A stretch of 64,000 bases of DNA from Bdellovibrio sp. NC01 (GCF_006874625.1 NZ_CP030034.1:3534001-3598000); one strand, 5' to 3'; shown: positions 35,151 through 44,293, counted from the first letter of the stretch. The notes: generated by a model not told the origin, from the letters alone. Made by a program: numbers and translations.

Positions 35151-36050
35151 CTAATAGTGCCAAGGGAACTTCGTGAAGTCTTTCGGGCGTTTCTCTACGA
35201 AAGAATTGCGACCTTCGACTGCTTCTTCAGTACCATAGGCAAGACGAGTGGCTTCACCGGCGAACAATTGTTGGCCTACCAAACCATCATCAATCATGTT
35301 GAAACCGAACTTCAACATGCGCATCGCTGTCGGGCTTTTCGAATTCATTTCTTTTGCCCACTCAAGTGCGACTTTTTCTAAATCTTTATGAGGCACAACG
35401 GCGTTAACCATACCCATATCGAAAGCTTCTTGCGCCGAATAGTTACGTCCCAAGAAGAAGATTTCACGCGCACGTTTTTGTCCAACCATGCGTGCAAGGT
35501 AAGCCGAACCGTAACCGCTATCGAACGATGCAACGTCTGGATCCGTCTGTTTAAAGATCGCATGTTCTTGGCTGGCAATCGTAAGATCACATACCACGTG
35601 CAATGAGTGACCACCACCAACAGACCAACCTGGAACAACCGCAACAACCACTTTAGGCATGAAGCGAATCAAACGTTGTACTTCAAGAATATGCAAACGA
35701 CCTAGGCGAGCAAGATCGACTTTGCCAGCAGCAACTTTGTCTTCGTATTTATAACCGTCTTTACCGCGAATACGTTGGTCACCACCAGAACAGAATGCCC
35801 AGCCACCATCTTTTGGTGAAGGACCGTTCCCTGTGATCAATACAACGCCGACATCTGGAGTGATGCGTGCGTGTTCAAGAGCTGTGTAAAGTTCATCGAC
35901 CGTTTGAGGACGGAATGCATTGCGCACTTCTGGGCGATTGAATGCGATACGTACAGTGCCTTGATCTTTGGCGCGGTGATAAGTGATGTCTTTAAATTTA
36001 AAGCCTTCTACTTCTGTCCACCACTCTGGATTGAAAATATCTGAAACCAT
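35151..36050 (-). CDS. menB: 1,4-dihydroxy-2-naphthoyl-CoA synthase
   Basis: 299 residues, crotonase fold. Ring closure of o-succinylbenzoyl-CoA in menaquinone synthesis. Diagnostic segments: FCSGGDQRIRG, PGWSVGGGHSLHVVCDLTIA, QTDPDVASFDSGYGSAYLAR, and the C-terminal FTKFPWHY. The Asp of QTDPDV sits where bicarbonate-dependent (type I) enzymes have Gly, so it is probably a bicarbonate-independent type II MenB. It follows aroC by 11 bases with SD AAGGGGA and is the last gene of the aro operon, coupling chorismate synthesis to quinone synthesis. Confidence 0.94.
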   Translation of the reverse strand: MVSDIFNPEWWTEVEGFKFKDITYHRAKDQGTVRIAFNRPEVRNAFRPQTVDELYTALEHARITPDVGVVLITGNGPSPKDGGWAFCSGGDQRIRGKDGYKYEDKVAAGKVDLARLGRLHILEVQRLIRFMPKVVVAVVPGWSVGGGHSLHVVCDLTIASQEHAIFKQTDPDVASFDSGYGSAYLARMVGQKRAREIFFLGRNYSAQEAFDMGMVNAVVPHKDLEKVALEWAKEMNSKSPTAMRMLKFGFNMIDDGLVGQQLFAGEATRLAYGTEEAVEGRNSFVEKRPKDFTKFPWHY

Positions 36051-36061
36051 GTTGTCCCCTT

Positions 36062-37087
36062 TTAAACTCTATCTGTCTTAGCCCATAGGTAATGATCTGC
36101 CAACACGAGCCATGTCATGGCTTCAAGTACTGGGATTGCGCGAGTCACAATGCAAGGATCATGACGACCTTTTTTCGCAACATCTAAAATGGAGCTTGTT
36201 GGTTTGAATGATACTCTTAATAAAATGCTTTCTCCTGTCGAGATGCCACCGCGAATGCCGCCGTAAGCATCTTGACCACCTTGATGAAAGCTTGTGCCTT
36301 GCACGCCAGCCGAATCAAAGCCTAAACCCAGTTCAAAACCATTGGTTGCGCCAACACTTAGAAAGGCCATTGCTAAATCCGATTTCAATTTATGAAATAC
36401 GGGCTGACCTAATGAAGCCGGAGGATTCTGAATAAGAATTTCGGCAACGCCACCGTAACTTTCGCCGGCCTCTTGGGCTTTTAACAACATTGCTGCGATA
36501 TCTTTATCGCGTGAAGAAGGAAAACGCGCTTGGAAAGAATCAATGTCTTGCGAAGTAACTTGCGCACGTTCATCGGGAGTTAATTCGTAAGAACCAATTT
36601 GCGAAGCATAACCGATGACTTTTGTTGGTGCACTCACATGCGCCATCATCATCTGCGCGATTGATCCCGCCATCACACGCGATACCGTTTCACGACCCGA
36701 AGATCTGCCGCCACCGCGATGATCGCTGTGACCAAATTTATTCTTCCACATGTCGTCGGCATGCCCTGCGCGTGGTGCCGCCTTAATCGTCGCATAGTCT
36801 TGTGAACGTGCATCTTGATTGCGCACGATCATCGCAATCGGCGTACCTAAAGTTTTACCTTCGAAAACACCGCTTAATACTTCCGCTTGATCCGCTTCGT
36901 TACGGCCAGACACGACTTGATTTGAAGAGTGTTTACCAGGTCTACGACGTTCAAGATTTTTCGTCAAAAGACTTTCATTGAATTGAACACCTGCTGGGCA
37001 ACCGTCAATCAAGACACCTAAAGCGGTGCCATGACTTTCGCCAAACGATGTGATTGTAAATCTGGAACCGAAGGAATTAGCACTCAT
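36062..37087 (-). CDS. aroC: Chorismate synthase
   Basis: 341 residues. FMN-dependent conversion of EPSP to chorismate. Signatures GSRFTITSFGESHG, FGHSDHRGGGRSSGRET, YGGIRGGISTGESI and KKGRHDPC, all family hallmarks. The start overlaps the last base of the aroKDE stop. This is the only shikimate enzyme missing from the eukaryotic AROM protein (apart from DAHP synthase), and it is the one left as a separate downstream gene here. Confidence 0.96.
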   Translation of the reverse strand: MSANSFGSRFTITSFGESHGTALGVLIDGCPAGVQFNESLLTKNLERRRPGKHSSNQVVSGRNEADQAEVLSGVFEGKTLGTPIAMIVRNQDARSQDYATIKAAPRAGHADDMWKNKFGHSDHRGGGRSSGRETVSRVMAGSIAQMMMAHVSAPTKVIGYASQIGSYELTPDERAQVTSQDIDSFQARFPSSRDKDIAAMLLKAQEAGESYGGVAEILIQNPPASLGQPVFHKLKSDLAMAFLSVGATNGFELGLGFDSAGVQGTSFHQGGQDAYGGIRGGISTGESILLRVSFKPTSSILDVAKKGRHDPCIVTRAIPVLEAMTWLVLADHYLWAKTDRV

Positions 37088-38910
37088 TATTTCTTCTCCT
37101 CACACTCGAGCCAGAATTTTCTTTGCAACTGTGCTTGGGCAATAAACATTGTTAGACCCGATTGATAGTTCGCTGCACATTTCTGCGCATATTCACGGCC
37201 CATCGAATCTTCTTTATAATTTAAATCGTAAACCATAACCGGCTGCCATTCTGCTGGAGGCAACACGGTATCTGGTGTGCGTGGCGCAGCCCAAATCACG
37301 ATCTTAGGTTTCACACCTTCAAGATCTTCAGTGCCGGGACGAGCCGAGCCCTGACGTGACGAAAAGTAACTTGCGTGCGGCAATGCTTTTTGAATCATGC
37401 CTAAAGTGCCGCCGCCGCCCCATACAAAAATTTCTTTCTGTAACGGAGCAATCATACCGACACCATCAATCAATTCCAAAAAACCAGCATCGTCCGTCGA
37501 AGTGCCATGCCATTTCTGTGAATCGAAATACAACGTGTTTAAAGCATGCAATTCCGGATGACCACACCACTTCGCCGCAGCTTCTTTATGCGGAGCTGTG
37601 ACGGCTGCGTATTTCAAACCCAGCACCTGCAGAACCGGCATTGCTTGATCCCATTCTTCACGTTCGATGTGAATTGCAAAAACCGGCAAACCACGCTTAT
37701 GGAAGAATTCTGCATGTTCAATCGGGGTAAAGCTGTGTGCTACTGGTGCGCCCAAAACAGCCGCGAAATGTGCGGGCTTTGTTGGGCACATCATCCATTG
37801 GAACAAACTTGGTTGATCACCAGAACTGCCTTCTCCTTCTTTGATGAAGTTAATTTTCTGCTGACCCTTTTGTAAAAGACGATACCACGCCCAACGCTGT
37901 TGATTCGAACGTGGCAAGAAACTGCGGCGTGATTCATCAGAGCGTTGCCATTCATGAAACGCAAGGATGTCGCTGAAGTTTTCAACTAGCGGTGCAAACT
38001 TTAAATGTCCCGCATAGTTTTCATAGGACTGCAAATCGTCGAATTGATAGCGCTCATGACACGAAATGATCAGCTTCGCTTTGGGAATTCGCACCTGAAC
38101 TTCTTCTGGTAAAGGCCCAAGCTCTATTGGCCAATCAAACAACTGGCAATGCGCCAAGATGTTTTTCCATTGTTCAGACTGCCAGAATTCGCTGCGATCT
38201 TTCACTTCGCGGAAAGAATACAAAACAGTTTCGCCTTCCAGGTCAGGCAAGATCTTTTGAATGAAATCAGAAGTTAGATAATCGTCACGAAGTTCAAATC
38301 CCTGAACGCCTTTTTTAAAGAAGCGGTCTTTAAAGATTTGCCAGCGCAATTCTTTATCTTGCACTGACGGCATCACCGTGATGAAGCCACCAATATCCTG
38401 CAAGGTATGGGTCAAAATTGCTTTTTCGATCCCCAAGACAAAGTGATGGTTTTCAAAAAGACCTTCTGGCATCAGATAAATTTCGTCGGCCGCTTTCGAA
38501 TAATTTTCTTCGCGAATGACAGCACGTTTTAAGAACTCATCAATCGGTGCCATTTCTGGATTTAAACGCGGACGATCTAAAAAAATGCGCCCATCAAGAT
38601 CCGATTTTCTGCGCACCCACAATGTACGTACGTTTTCAGGAATTATCGAAACGTCGAAGCCAGCGCCTACTACCAGGTAAATATCTTGATAGGGCTTTTG
38701 CAGAGTCTCTAGAAAAAGCTGACGTTCTAAATCTCGAAAGTAAGCTTCTCCATGTTCAAGGAAAAGCTCCATGATGCTTTTGTCGATTTTTTGTTCGATC
38801 TCGTAATCTAAATCAACAAAGGCAGTTGATTGCTGTGGCAATGATACTTGTAAACGCTTTACAAGTTCCGTTTTACCTGTGCCACGGTGACCAATCAAAA
38901 CTGTGATCAT
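37087..38910 (-). CDS. aroKDE: Trifunctional AroK-AroD-AroE fusion: shikimate kinase, 3-dehydroquinate dehydratase (type I), shikimate dehydrogenase
   Basis: 607 residues from ATG 38910, which overlaps the aroA stop as ATGA (an in-frame TTG lies at 38934). Shikimate kinase about 1-165: GHRGTGKT (7-14), D33/D35, R59, lid RPRL (113-116). Type I dehydroquinase about 172-375: ELRDD (E206, R208), SFRE (R234), SCHE (His285) and LKFAP (Schiff-base Lys304), then a C-terminal SSGDQ. Shikimate dehydrogenase about 380-607: AHSFTP (S393, T395), APHKE (Lys442), LNT (Asn458), STDD (Asp473) and NADP loop WGGGG (497-501). All key catalytic residues that I can place are present, so each part is probably active. 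The order K-D-E equals the C-terminal half of AROM. Confidence 0.92.
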   Translation of the reverse strand: MITVLIGHRGTGKTELVKRLQVSLPQQSTAFVDLDYEIEQKIDKSIMELFLEHGEAYFRDLERQLFLETLQKPYQDIYLVVGAGFDVSIIPENVRTLWVRRKSDLDGRIFLDRPRLNPEMAPIDEFLKRAVIREENYSKAADEIYLMPEGLFENHHFVLGIEKAILTHTLQDIGGFITVMPSVQDKELRWQIFKDRFFKKGVQGFELRDDYLTSDFIQKILPDLEGETVLYSFREVKDRSEFWQSEQWKNILAHCQLFDWPIELGPLPEEVQVRIPKAKLIISCHERYQFDDLQSYENYAGHLKFAPLVENFSDILAFHEWQRSDESRRSFLPRSNQQRWAWYRLLQKGQQKINFIKEGEGSSGDQPSLFQWMMCPTKPAHFAAVLGAPVAHSFTPIEHAEFFHKRGLPVFAIHIEREEWDQAMPVLQVLGLKYAAVTAPHKEAAAKWCGHPELHALNTLYFDSQKWHGTSTDDAGFLELIDGVGMIAPLQKEIFVWGGGGTLGMIQKALPHASYFSSRQGSARPGTEDLEGVKPKIVIWAAPRTPDTVLPPAEWQPVMVYDLNYKEDSMGREYAQKCAANYQSGLTMFIAQAQLQRKFWLECEEKK

Positions 38911-40082
38911 GGACGAATTCCAATCATATCCCAAAACTCGGGGAAACTTTTATTAATGACTTGCGGCTCTTCGATCGTGATGCCGTGACCTTTAAGTTTC
39001 ATCAACATCGCCGCCATCACCATACGGTGATCCTTATCAGGATTAAAGCGAACATTTTGTTTCAGACTTTGTCGAGGATTTCCATGAATGATCATGCCAT
39101 CTGGCAGGATCTCGTACTTGATACCCAAAAGATCGAAAAGATCCGCAATCTTTTGAATACGATTCGATTCCTTTTTCACCAAGTGTGGAGCATTGTGCAG
39201 TTTCGAAATGCCTTCAGCCCACGAACACACCACGGCAAGCACCGGAAACAAATCTGGCGATTGAAATAAATCACAATCCACAGATTTCATGGATTCTGCT
39301 TTAGCTACCGTCAGAGTATTTCCTTCCAGCTGAACAGGAATATTCATGCGTTTAAAAATATCGACAAAAACTTTATCGGGCTGTTCGGTTTGCGGGGGGA
39401 AATTTGTAATTTCAGATTTTCCAGCCAAAGCCCCGGCCGCAGCCATGGTGAAAGTCGAGCTGACGTCAGCTTCAACTTCATAAAAAAGCTTTTCAATGCG
39501 TTGACCTGCAGGAATCAAATAACCTTTCGCAGTTTTTTGAAAACGCATGCCCATGTATTTCACCATCTGCATTGTCAGATCGAAATACGACTCGGAAACT
39601 TTATCGCCGACCAATTCAAATTCCATATCGTGATCAAGTAACCACGCATTTAGAATCAACGCCGAAGCATACTGACTTGATTCAGATGTATCGACACGAA
39701 TAGGAACGCGTGGAGTTTTCCACCCTTCGCTGATCACATACATTTCATTTCTTTTGATGGTACTTTGTACGCCCACCTGTAGAAGCAAATCTTGCAATCC
39801 TTTTTGTGGACGTTCTAACAAACGTGGCTCTGCTTCCAAAATGTGAACGCCACGATGACGTGAAGCACGTAATGCCATAAAGCGGAATGTAGTTCCACCT
39901 TCACCACAATAAATGCGGCTGCGATCACGAATTTTTGTTAAGCCTTCGCGCATGTACTTAACGTCATCACAACCCGCGAAGCCCTTTAGATCCAAAGCAG
40001 GAAAATAACTTTGCACAATCAGTGCACGGTTAAAAACAGATTTGGATGAAGGGATATCCCCGCGGAAGTGAAAATTAGCCAT
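38907..40082 (-). CDS. aroA: 3-phosphoshikimate 1-carboxyvinyltransferase (EPSP synthase), divergent
   Basis: 391 residues. Transfers enolpyruvyl from PEP to shikimate-3-phosphate. The start is right at the substrate loop (FRGDIPSSKSVFNRAL), so the N terminus is about 10 residues shorter than usual. Other motifs: GEGGTTFRFM (in place of NAGTxxR), ESSQYASAL, DVSSTFTMAAAG, VKKESNRIQK, and DHRMVMAAMLM. Divergent but complete. Overlaps aroB by 8 bases and the aroKDE start by 4. Confidence 0.92.
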   Translation of the reverse strand: MANFHFRGDIPSSKSVFNRALIVQSYFPALDLKGFAGCDDVKYMREGLTKIRDRSRIYCGEGGTTFRFMALRASRHRGVHILEAEPRLLERPQKGLQDLLLQVGVQSTIKRNEMYVISEGWKTPRVPIRVDTSESSQYASALILNAWLLDHDMEFELVGDKVSESYFDLTMQMVKYMGMRFQKTAKGYLIPAGQRIEKLFYEVEADVSSTFTMAAAGALAGKSEITNFPPQTEQPDKVFVDIFKRMNIPVQLEGNTLTVAKAESMKSVDCDLFQSPDLFPVLAVVCSWAEGISKLHNAPHLVKKESNRIQKIADLFDLLGIKYEILPDGMIIHGNPRQSLKQNVRFNPDKDHRMVMAAMLMKLKGHGITIEEPQVINKSFPEFWDMIGIRP

Positions 40083-41127
40083 TCAGTTCTTCTTCTCTTT
40101 GGCGAATGATTTCGACAAGGACGTCATCGACATGAACTTCTTGAATTGAAACTTGTCCTGGCTTTTTCAAAAACACAAAACGCAAAGTTTCGGATTTCGT
40201 TTTCTTCTTATCATTTAACAACAGACGACGGAATTCTTTTAAAGCATTCGCTTTAACGTCAAGTAATTGATCGGCAGATGCCGATAACAAGTACGCAGCA
40301 ACCGGCTGACGTTGGAATTTATCAAACTCCCCGACGGCCATGATTTTCTTTTCAACCGACCAGCGTAACGCGAACTCTAAGCCGTAATTGATGGCGATAC
40401 CGTGCGGAAGTTCGTAATAACTTTCAAGCACGTGCCCTAAGGTGTGACCCAAGTTCAAGGCATGACGAACGCCAGACTTTTCTTCCGGATCTTTATTGAC
40501 GATTTTGTATTTCGCGTTGATCGCGGCCGAAAGATATTTCCACAATGTGTCGGCATTGACTTCGAATTCTTTTGAAAGCTCAGCCCACAACGGGCCGCCG
40601 TGAAGTAATGCAATTTTTAACAACTCACCGAACGCTTCAAAAGTGCGCGCCGGGGGTTGTGCGAACAACAATGGTTTTACCAAGACGATTTCAGATGCCG
40701 GATAGAAAGTACCGATTTGGTTTTTCGCACCACCGACATTCAGTGCCGTCTTACCACCGTGCGCGGAGTCGATTGCCGCAAGCCATGTACTTGGCAAGTG
40801 CACCAAACGCACACCACGCTTCAAGATACTTGCAACGAATCCGCCGAAGTCCCCGACACTGCCACCGCCGACGACAACCACAGTCAGTTTTTTCACGGAA
40901 GTATTTTCACACAACGCCATAATCTTTGCGATGTGTTCAGGAAACATGTCGACACTTTTTAAACCTTCGCCCGCATCAACGGCGTAGCGAAGTTTAATTT
41001 GTTTGCTCCAGGTACGAAACGCTGGTGATTTTTGCGCAAGAACTTTGTCGTGAATAAGCAAGAGCTCTTCACCCAAATCGCGAGGCTTCGGAAAATTCTG
41101 CGCAAAGCGCACCATACTTTGTTTCAT
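40075..41127 (-). CDS. aroB: 3-dehydroquinate synthase
   Basis: 350 residues. NAD- and metal-dependent cyclisation of DAHP to 3-dehydroquinate. GGGSVGDFGGFVAS (NAD), AIDSAHGGKTALNVGGAKNQ, FGELLKIAL (metal-ligand Glu and Lys), and NLGHTLGHVLE plus LPHGIAIN (metal His). The common VDSSVGGKTG is replaced by IDSAHGGKTA. Start overlaps the stop of the upstream coiled-coil gene (TAATG). Confidence 0.94.
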   Translation of the reverse strand: MKQSMVRFAQNFPKPRDLGEELLLIHDKVLAQKSPAFRTWSKQIKLRYAVDAGEGLKSVDMFPEHIAKIMALCENTSVKKLTVVVVGGGSVGDFGGFVASILKRGVRLVHLPSTWLAAIDSAHGGKTALNVGGAKNQIGTFYPASEIVLVKPLLFAQPPARTFEAFGELLKIALLHGGPLWAELSKEFEVNADTLWKYLSAAINAKYKIVNKDPEEKSGVRHALNLGHTLGHVLESYYELPHGIAINYGLEFALRWSVEKKIMAVGEFDKFQRQPVAAYLLSASADQLLDVKANALKEFRRLLLNDKKKTKSETLRFVFLKKPGQVSIQEVHVDDVLVEIIRQREEELNG

Positions 41128-41546
41128 TATTTATTATCTTCGTTGAAATGAGCTTTCGCTTTTTCATAAGACGCAGACAATGAATTCCAAGCGTTGCTTA
41201 CGCCTGTTTTCATTTCAGCCCAAGCAGCGCCAGAGCTTTTGCTAAGCTTCGCCATATCTTTTTTCATTTCTGCTTGTTTCTTTTCAAGGATAGCGATTTG
41301 TTCGTTCATCGCTTTTTTAGCTTCGCCAGTTTCTTTAGCAGCTTCTGCTTTCATTTCAGCGATTTCAGTTTTCAAAGAGTCATACTTTGCTTGCATGTCT
41401 TTTTCAAACTGCTCTTTTTGTTCTTTTGTGTAACTGGCAGCTGCGGATGCTGCCTCAGATGTTTTTTGCTGAACTTCTTCTTTCGTTGTCGCGAACGAAA
41501 CTGGTGAGAATGACAATGCGATCAATGCAATTAAAATAGCCTTCAT
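41127..41546 (-). CDS. Periplasmic coiled-coil protein, unknown
   Basis: 139 residues. Signal peptide ending near SFA-19, then an almost wholly helical Lys/Glu/Ala-rich sequence (about 25-110) with heptad character and no Cys. No family recognised. The stop codon overlaps the aroB start codon, making it the first gene of the aroB-aroA-aroKDE-aroC-menB transcript, an odd partner for cytosolic enzymes. Confidence 0.78.
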   Translation of the reverse strand: MKAILIALIALSFSPVSFATTKEEVQQKTSEAASAAASYTKEQKEQFEKDMQAKYDSLKTEIAEMKAEAAKETGEAKKAMNEQIAILEKKQAEMKKDMAKLSKSSGAAWAEMKTGVSNAWNSLSASYEKAKAHFNEDNK

Positions 41547-41586
41547 AGCTGGTCTCCTTCTAAGGAAACCAGTTTATCTTACGGGC

Positions 41587-41889
41587 TTATTTCACATCAA
41601 GAATATTGAGCTGCGAAGAATCAACTGTGACGCTTACAGGCTTTTTATTGCTCAGGCTGTTTTGCAGAGTTTTCTTCTTAGCATCATAGCCAGCCACTGT
41701 GCGACGCAAACGGTAATTACCAGCAGTGCGCGCGAAGGCGATGCTCGCTCCCTCTTTGTCCTCGCTAATATTTTTAACGGTATCTTCAACGCCATCAGAC
41801 GCGATCACTCGAATCGACATACCGGCGTGCACTGGAACACTCAGAAATGCGGAGGTCACTAAAAGCAAAGCTGACAAAACGGCCTTCAT
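41587..41889 (-). CDS. Small periplasmic protein, unknown
   Basis: 100 residues with signal peptide ending VHA-22. The mature part looks beta-rich (SIRVIASDGVEDTVKNISED, later SVTVDSSQLNILDVK). No recognised family. It lies 40 bases before the coiled-coil gene on the same strand and may belong to the same transcript. SD GGAG precedes ATG. Confidence 0.72.
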   Translation of the reverse strand: MKAVLSALLLVTSAFLSVPVHAGMSIRVIASDGVEDTVKNISEDKEGASIAFARTAGNYRLRRTVAGYDAKKKTLQNSLSNKKPVSVTVDSSQLNILDVK

Positions 41890-41983
41890 AACAACTCCTT
41901 CTTTAATCAGAGTATAGTTCTTATCGGCCGCTGTCGACTGCTGCTAGAGCAAATTGCCTAACTTAAATGTCTTTTGTTGAGAA

Positions 41984-42670
41984 TTAAAGAGACCAATCCA
42001 CTTCTGAAATGCCTTGGGATCTTAAGTAAGCATTCGCTCGTGAAAATGGTTTGGTACCGAAGAATCCGCGATGCGCAGACAGTGGTGACGGATGCACCGA
42101 CTCGATAACAAAATGTTTCTTGCGATCAACGAACGCTGCTTTCTTTTGCGCGTACGAGCCCCACAAAATAAACACCACATGTTCTTTTTCTTCATTCACG
42201 ATGTGAATCACTTTGTCAGTGAACTCTTCCCAGCCTTTACCTTGGTGCGAAGCTGCTTTGCCGTCCTCAACAGTCAGAACTGCATTCAACAACAACACGC
42301 CATGCTCGGCCCACTTTTTTAATGAACCTGATTTTGGAATCTCGATGCCAAGATCCGAATGCAGTTCTTTAAATATATTTTTCAGCGACGGAGGGAAACG
42401 CACGCCATCTTGCACAGAAAAACAAAGTCCATGCGCTTGACCAGGGCCATGATAAGGATCTTGCCCTACGATAACAACTTTCACCCTATCAAGCGGAGTT
42501 AAATTCAACGCTGCGAAATAATCGTCATGACTTGGATAAATAACTTTACCTGCTGCATTTTCTTTTTTGAGAAATGCATTCAACTTCACCATTGAATCTT
42601 TGTCGAATTCCGGTTGCAGTTTTTGTTTCCAAGAAGAATGTAATTTTACTTCGCTTTTGATTTGTTCCAT
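41984..42670 (-). CDS. ung: Uracil-DNA glycosylase (family 1)
   Basis: 228 residues from ATG 42670, preferred because AGGA lies just upstream; ATG 42685 has no SD. Excises uracil from DNA to start base-excision repair. Family-1 motifs: [20 protein letters not shown] (catalytic Asp), [21 protein letters not shown] cut short here as [10 protein letters not shown], and the Leu-loop [13 protein letters not shown] (catalytic His). Single gene between unrelated neighbours. Confidence 0.96.
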   Translation of the reverse strand: MEQIKSEVKLHSSWKQKLQPEFDKDSMVKLNAFLKKENAAGKVIYPSHDDYFAALNLTPLDRVKVVIVGQDPYHGPGQAHGLCFSVQDGVRFPPSLKNIFKELHSDLGIEIPKSGSLKKWAEHGVLLLNAVLTVEDGKAASHQGKGWEEFTDKVIHIVNEEKEHVVFILWGSYAQKKAAFVDRKKHFVIESVHPSPLSAHRGFFGTKPFSRANAYLRSQGISEVDWSL

Positions 42671-42818
42671 CTCATCCTGATACATGACATTGGTCTAGGA
42701 CCGGGATTCTAAATCAAGCGTATTGGTTTTCAATTTATTTTTCATGCCGACCTCAACTTGACCAGACAAATTTAAGCCTCATTGTTAGACTAATACTAAG
42801 AGGAAAAGGAGGACGCCT

Positions 42819-43220
42819 ATGACGAACCTTCCAAACCCCACAATAGAACTTATCGAGCAAAACCCGGATGTTAAGTCCTTCATCTACCAGCAAATCGCGG
42901 AATTTGATGGTTTCGTAACACCGGAAACAGTCGTGGCCGTCGTGGCCAGAGATCCAAGAAAACTCGCGCTCCAGTATGAAACGGAAGGCCGAGATTTCAA
43001 TAAAGCTGATCTCAAAAAGCTATACCGCATCGCGATTGTTCTGACCGAAGCCGACGCGAAGGTAGAGGCCGAAGGAGTCAGTGAGGATATCTATGACGCC
43101 ATTCGCATGGCCAAAGATAACCTTCTAAAAAAATTGGTTGAGATTCAAGATTCTGTCATTAGCCAACAAGACCGAATCATCGAGATCAACCACGTCATGC
43201 AGAACTCGACATTGCATTAA
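42819..43220 (+). CDS. Conserved hypothetical protein, unknown
   Basis: 133 residues, soluble, acidic and largely helical, with strong SD AAAGGAGG 8 bases before ATG. No motif or family recognised; the C-terminal third (NLLKKLVEIQDSVISQQDRI) may be a coiled coil. It is followed within about 60 bases by the aldo/keto reductase gene on the same strand. Confidence 0.7.
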   Translation: MTNLPNPTIELIEQNPDVKSFIYQQIAEFDGFVTPETVVAVVARDPRKLALQYETEGRDFNKADLKKLYRIAIVLTEADAKVEAEGVSEDIYDAIRMAKDNLLKKLVEIQDSVISQQDRIIEINHVMQNSTLH

Positions 43221-43277
43221 TCAGAAACTGGACATGGAGTGCTTCACGAGGGAAGCTTTTCCAATAAGGAGCTTTCC

Positions 43278-44234
43278 ATGTCCAATCCTAATATGCCCTA
43301 CCGCAACATGGGTCGTTGCGGCCTTAAGCTTTCACAATACTCTTTAGGCGGATGGACCACGTACGGTGGATCTGTCAGTGACTTCACAACAGTCAAAAGC
43401 ATTTTGCGTCTGGCGTATGAAGCCGGAATTAATTTTTTTGATATCGCCGATGTTTACGCCAAAGGTGAGTCGGAAAAAATTATGGGTGCAGCACTTAAGG
43501 ATTTTCCTCGTCACGAGCTGGTCATCTCTTCCAAAGTTTTTTGGCCGATGAGTGAAGATGTCAATGATCGCGGTCTTTCTCGCAAGCACATCATCGAATC
43601 GGTCAACAAAAGTCTGCAACGCATCGGCACCGATTATTTGGATATTTATTTCTGCCATCGCTACGATCCGGAAACTCCTGTCGAAGAAACCGTGCGCATC
43701 ATGGATGATTTGATTCATCACGGAAAAATTTTGTATTGGGGCACCAGCGAATGGACTGCTGAAGAAATTCAAGAAGCCATCGATATTTGCAACAAAGGTG
43801 GTTACTACAAACCCCAAGTCGAACAACCGCAGTATTCACTGATTGCACGTGAAAAGGTGGAACGCTACGTTCAGCCGAAAGCTTCGCAACATGGAATGGG
43901 CTTGGTCACATGGTCTCCGTTAGCTTCCGGTATGCTGACCGGCAAATACGACAATGGCGTTAGCGAAGGTCGCTTGGCAAAAATGGAATGGCTGAAGGAA
44001 ACTCTTTACACCGAAAAAAATATCGAACGTGTTCGTTCCATGAAGAAAATTGCTGACGAGCTTGATTGTTCGCGCACTCAACTCGCATTAGCGTGGCTTG
44101 CAGCTCAGCCGGGAATGACAAGTGTCATTCTTGGTGCAACTAATATTGAGCAATTACAAGAAAATCTAGGTGCATTGAAAGTGCAAATGAATCCGGAAGT
44201 TGATAAAGAGCTTAAAAGACTGTTTGCCTACTAA
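43278..44234 (+). CDS. Aldo/keto reductase (YghZ/K-channel-beta-like)
   Basis: 318 residues from ATG 43278 (AAGGAG 8 bases upstream; the upstream in-frame ATG at 43239 is not supported). NADPH-dependent carbonyl reductase. Catalytic tetrad Asp55, Tyr60 (DIADVYAKGESE), Lys86 (ISSKVF), His127 (FCHRYD). WGTSEWTAEEI, WSPLASGMLTGKY and the C-terminal ILGATNIEQLQENL are the Kv-beta-like subfamily features. Substrate unknown; aldehyde detoxification is plausible. Confidence 0.92.
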   Translation: MSNPNMPYRNMGRCGLKLSQYSLGGWTTYGGSVSDFTTVKSILRLAYEAGINFFDIADVYAKGESEKIMGAALKDFPRHELVISSKVFWPMSEDVNDRGLSRKHIIESVNKSLQRIGTDYLDIYFCHRYDPETPVEETVRIMDDLIHHGKILYWGTSEWTAEEIQEAIDICNKGGYYKPQVEQPQYSLIAREKVERYVQPKASQHGMGLVTWSPLASGMLTGKYDNGVSEGRLAKMEWLKETLYTEKNIERVRSMKKIADELDCSRTQLALAWLAAQPGMTSVILGATNIEQLQENLGALKVQMNPEVDKELKRLFAY

Positions 44235-44293
44235 GCGTTTATTTAAAGCAACCCTGCATGTATTTGCTCAGTGTTATGACCTTCAGATCCTCT

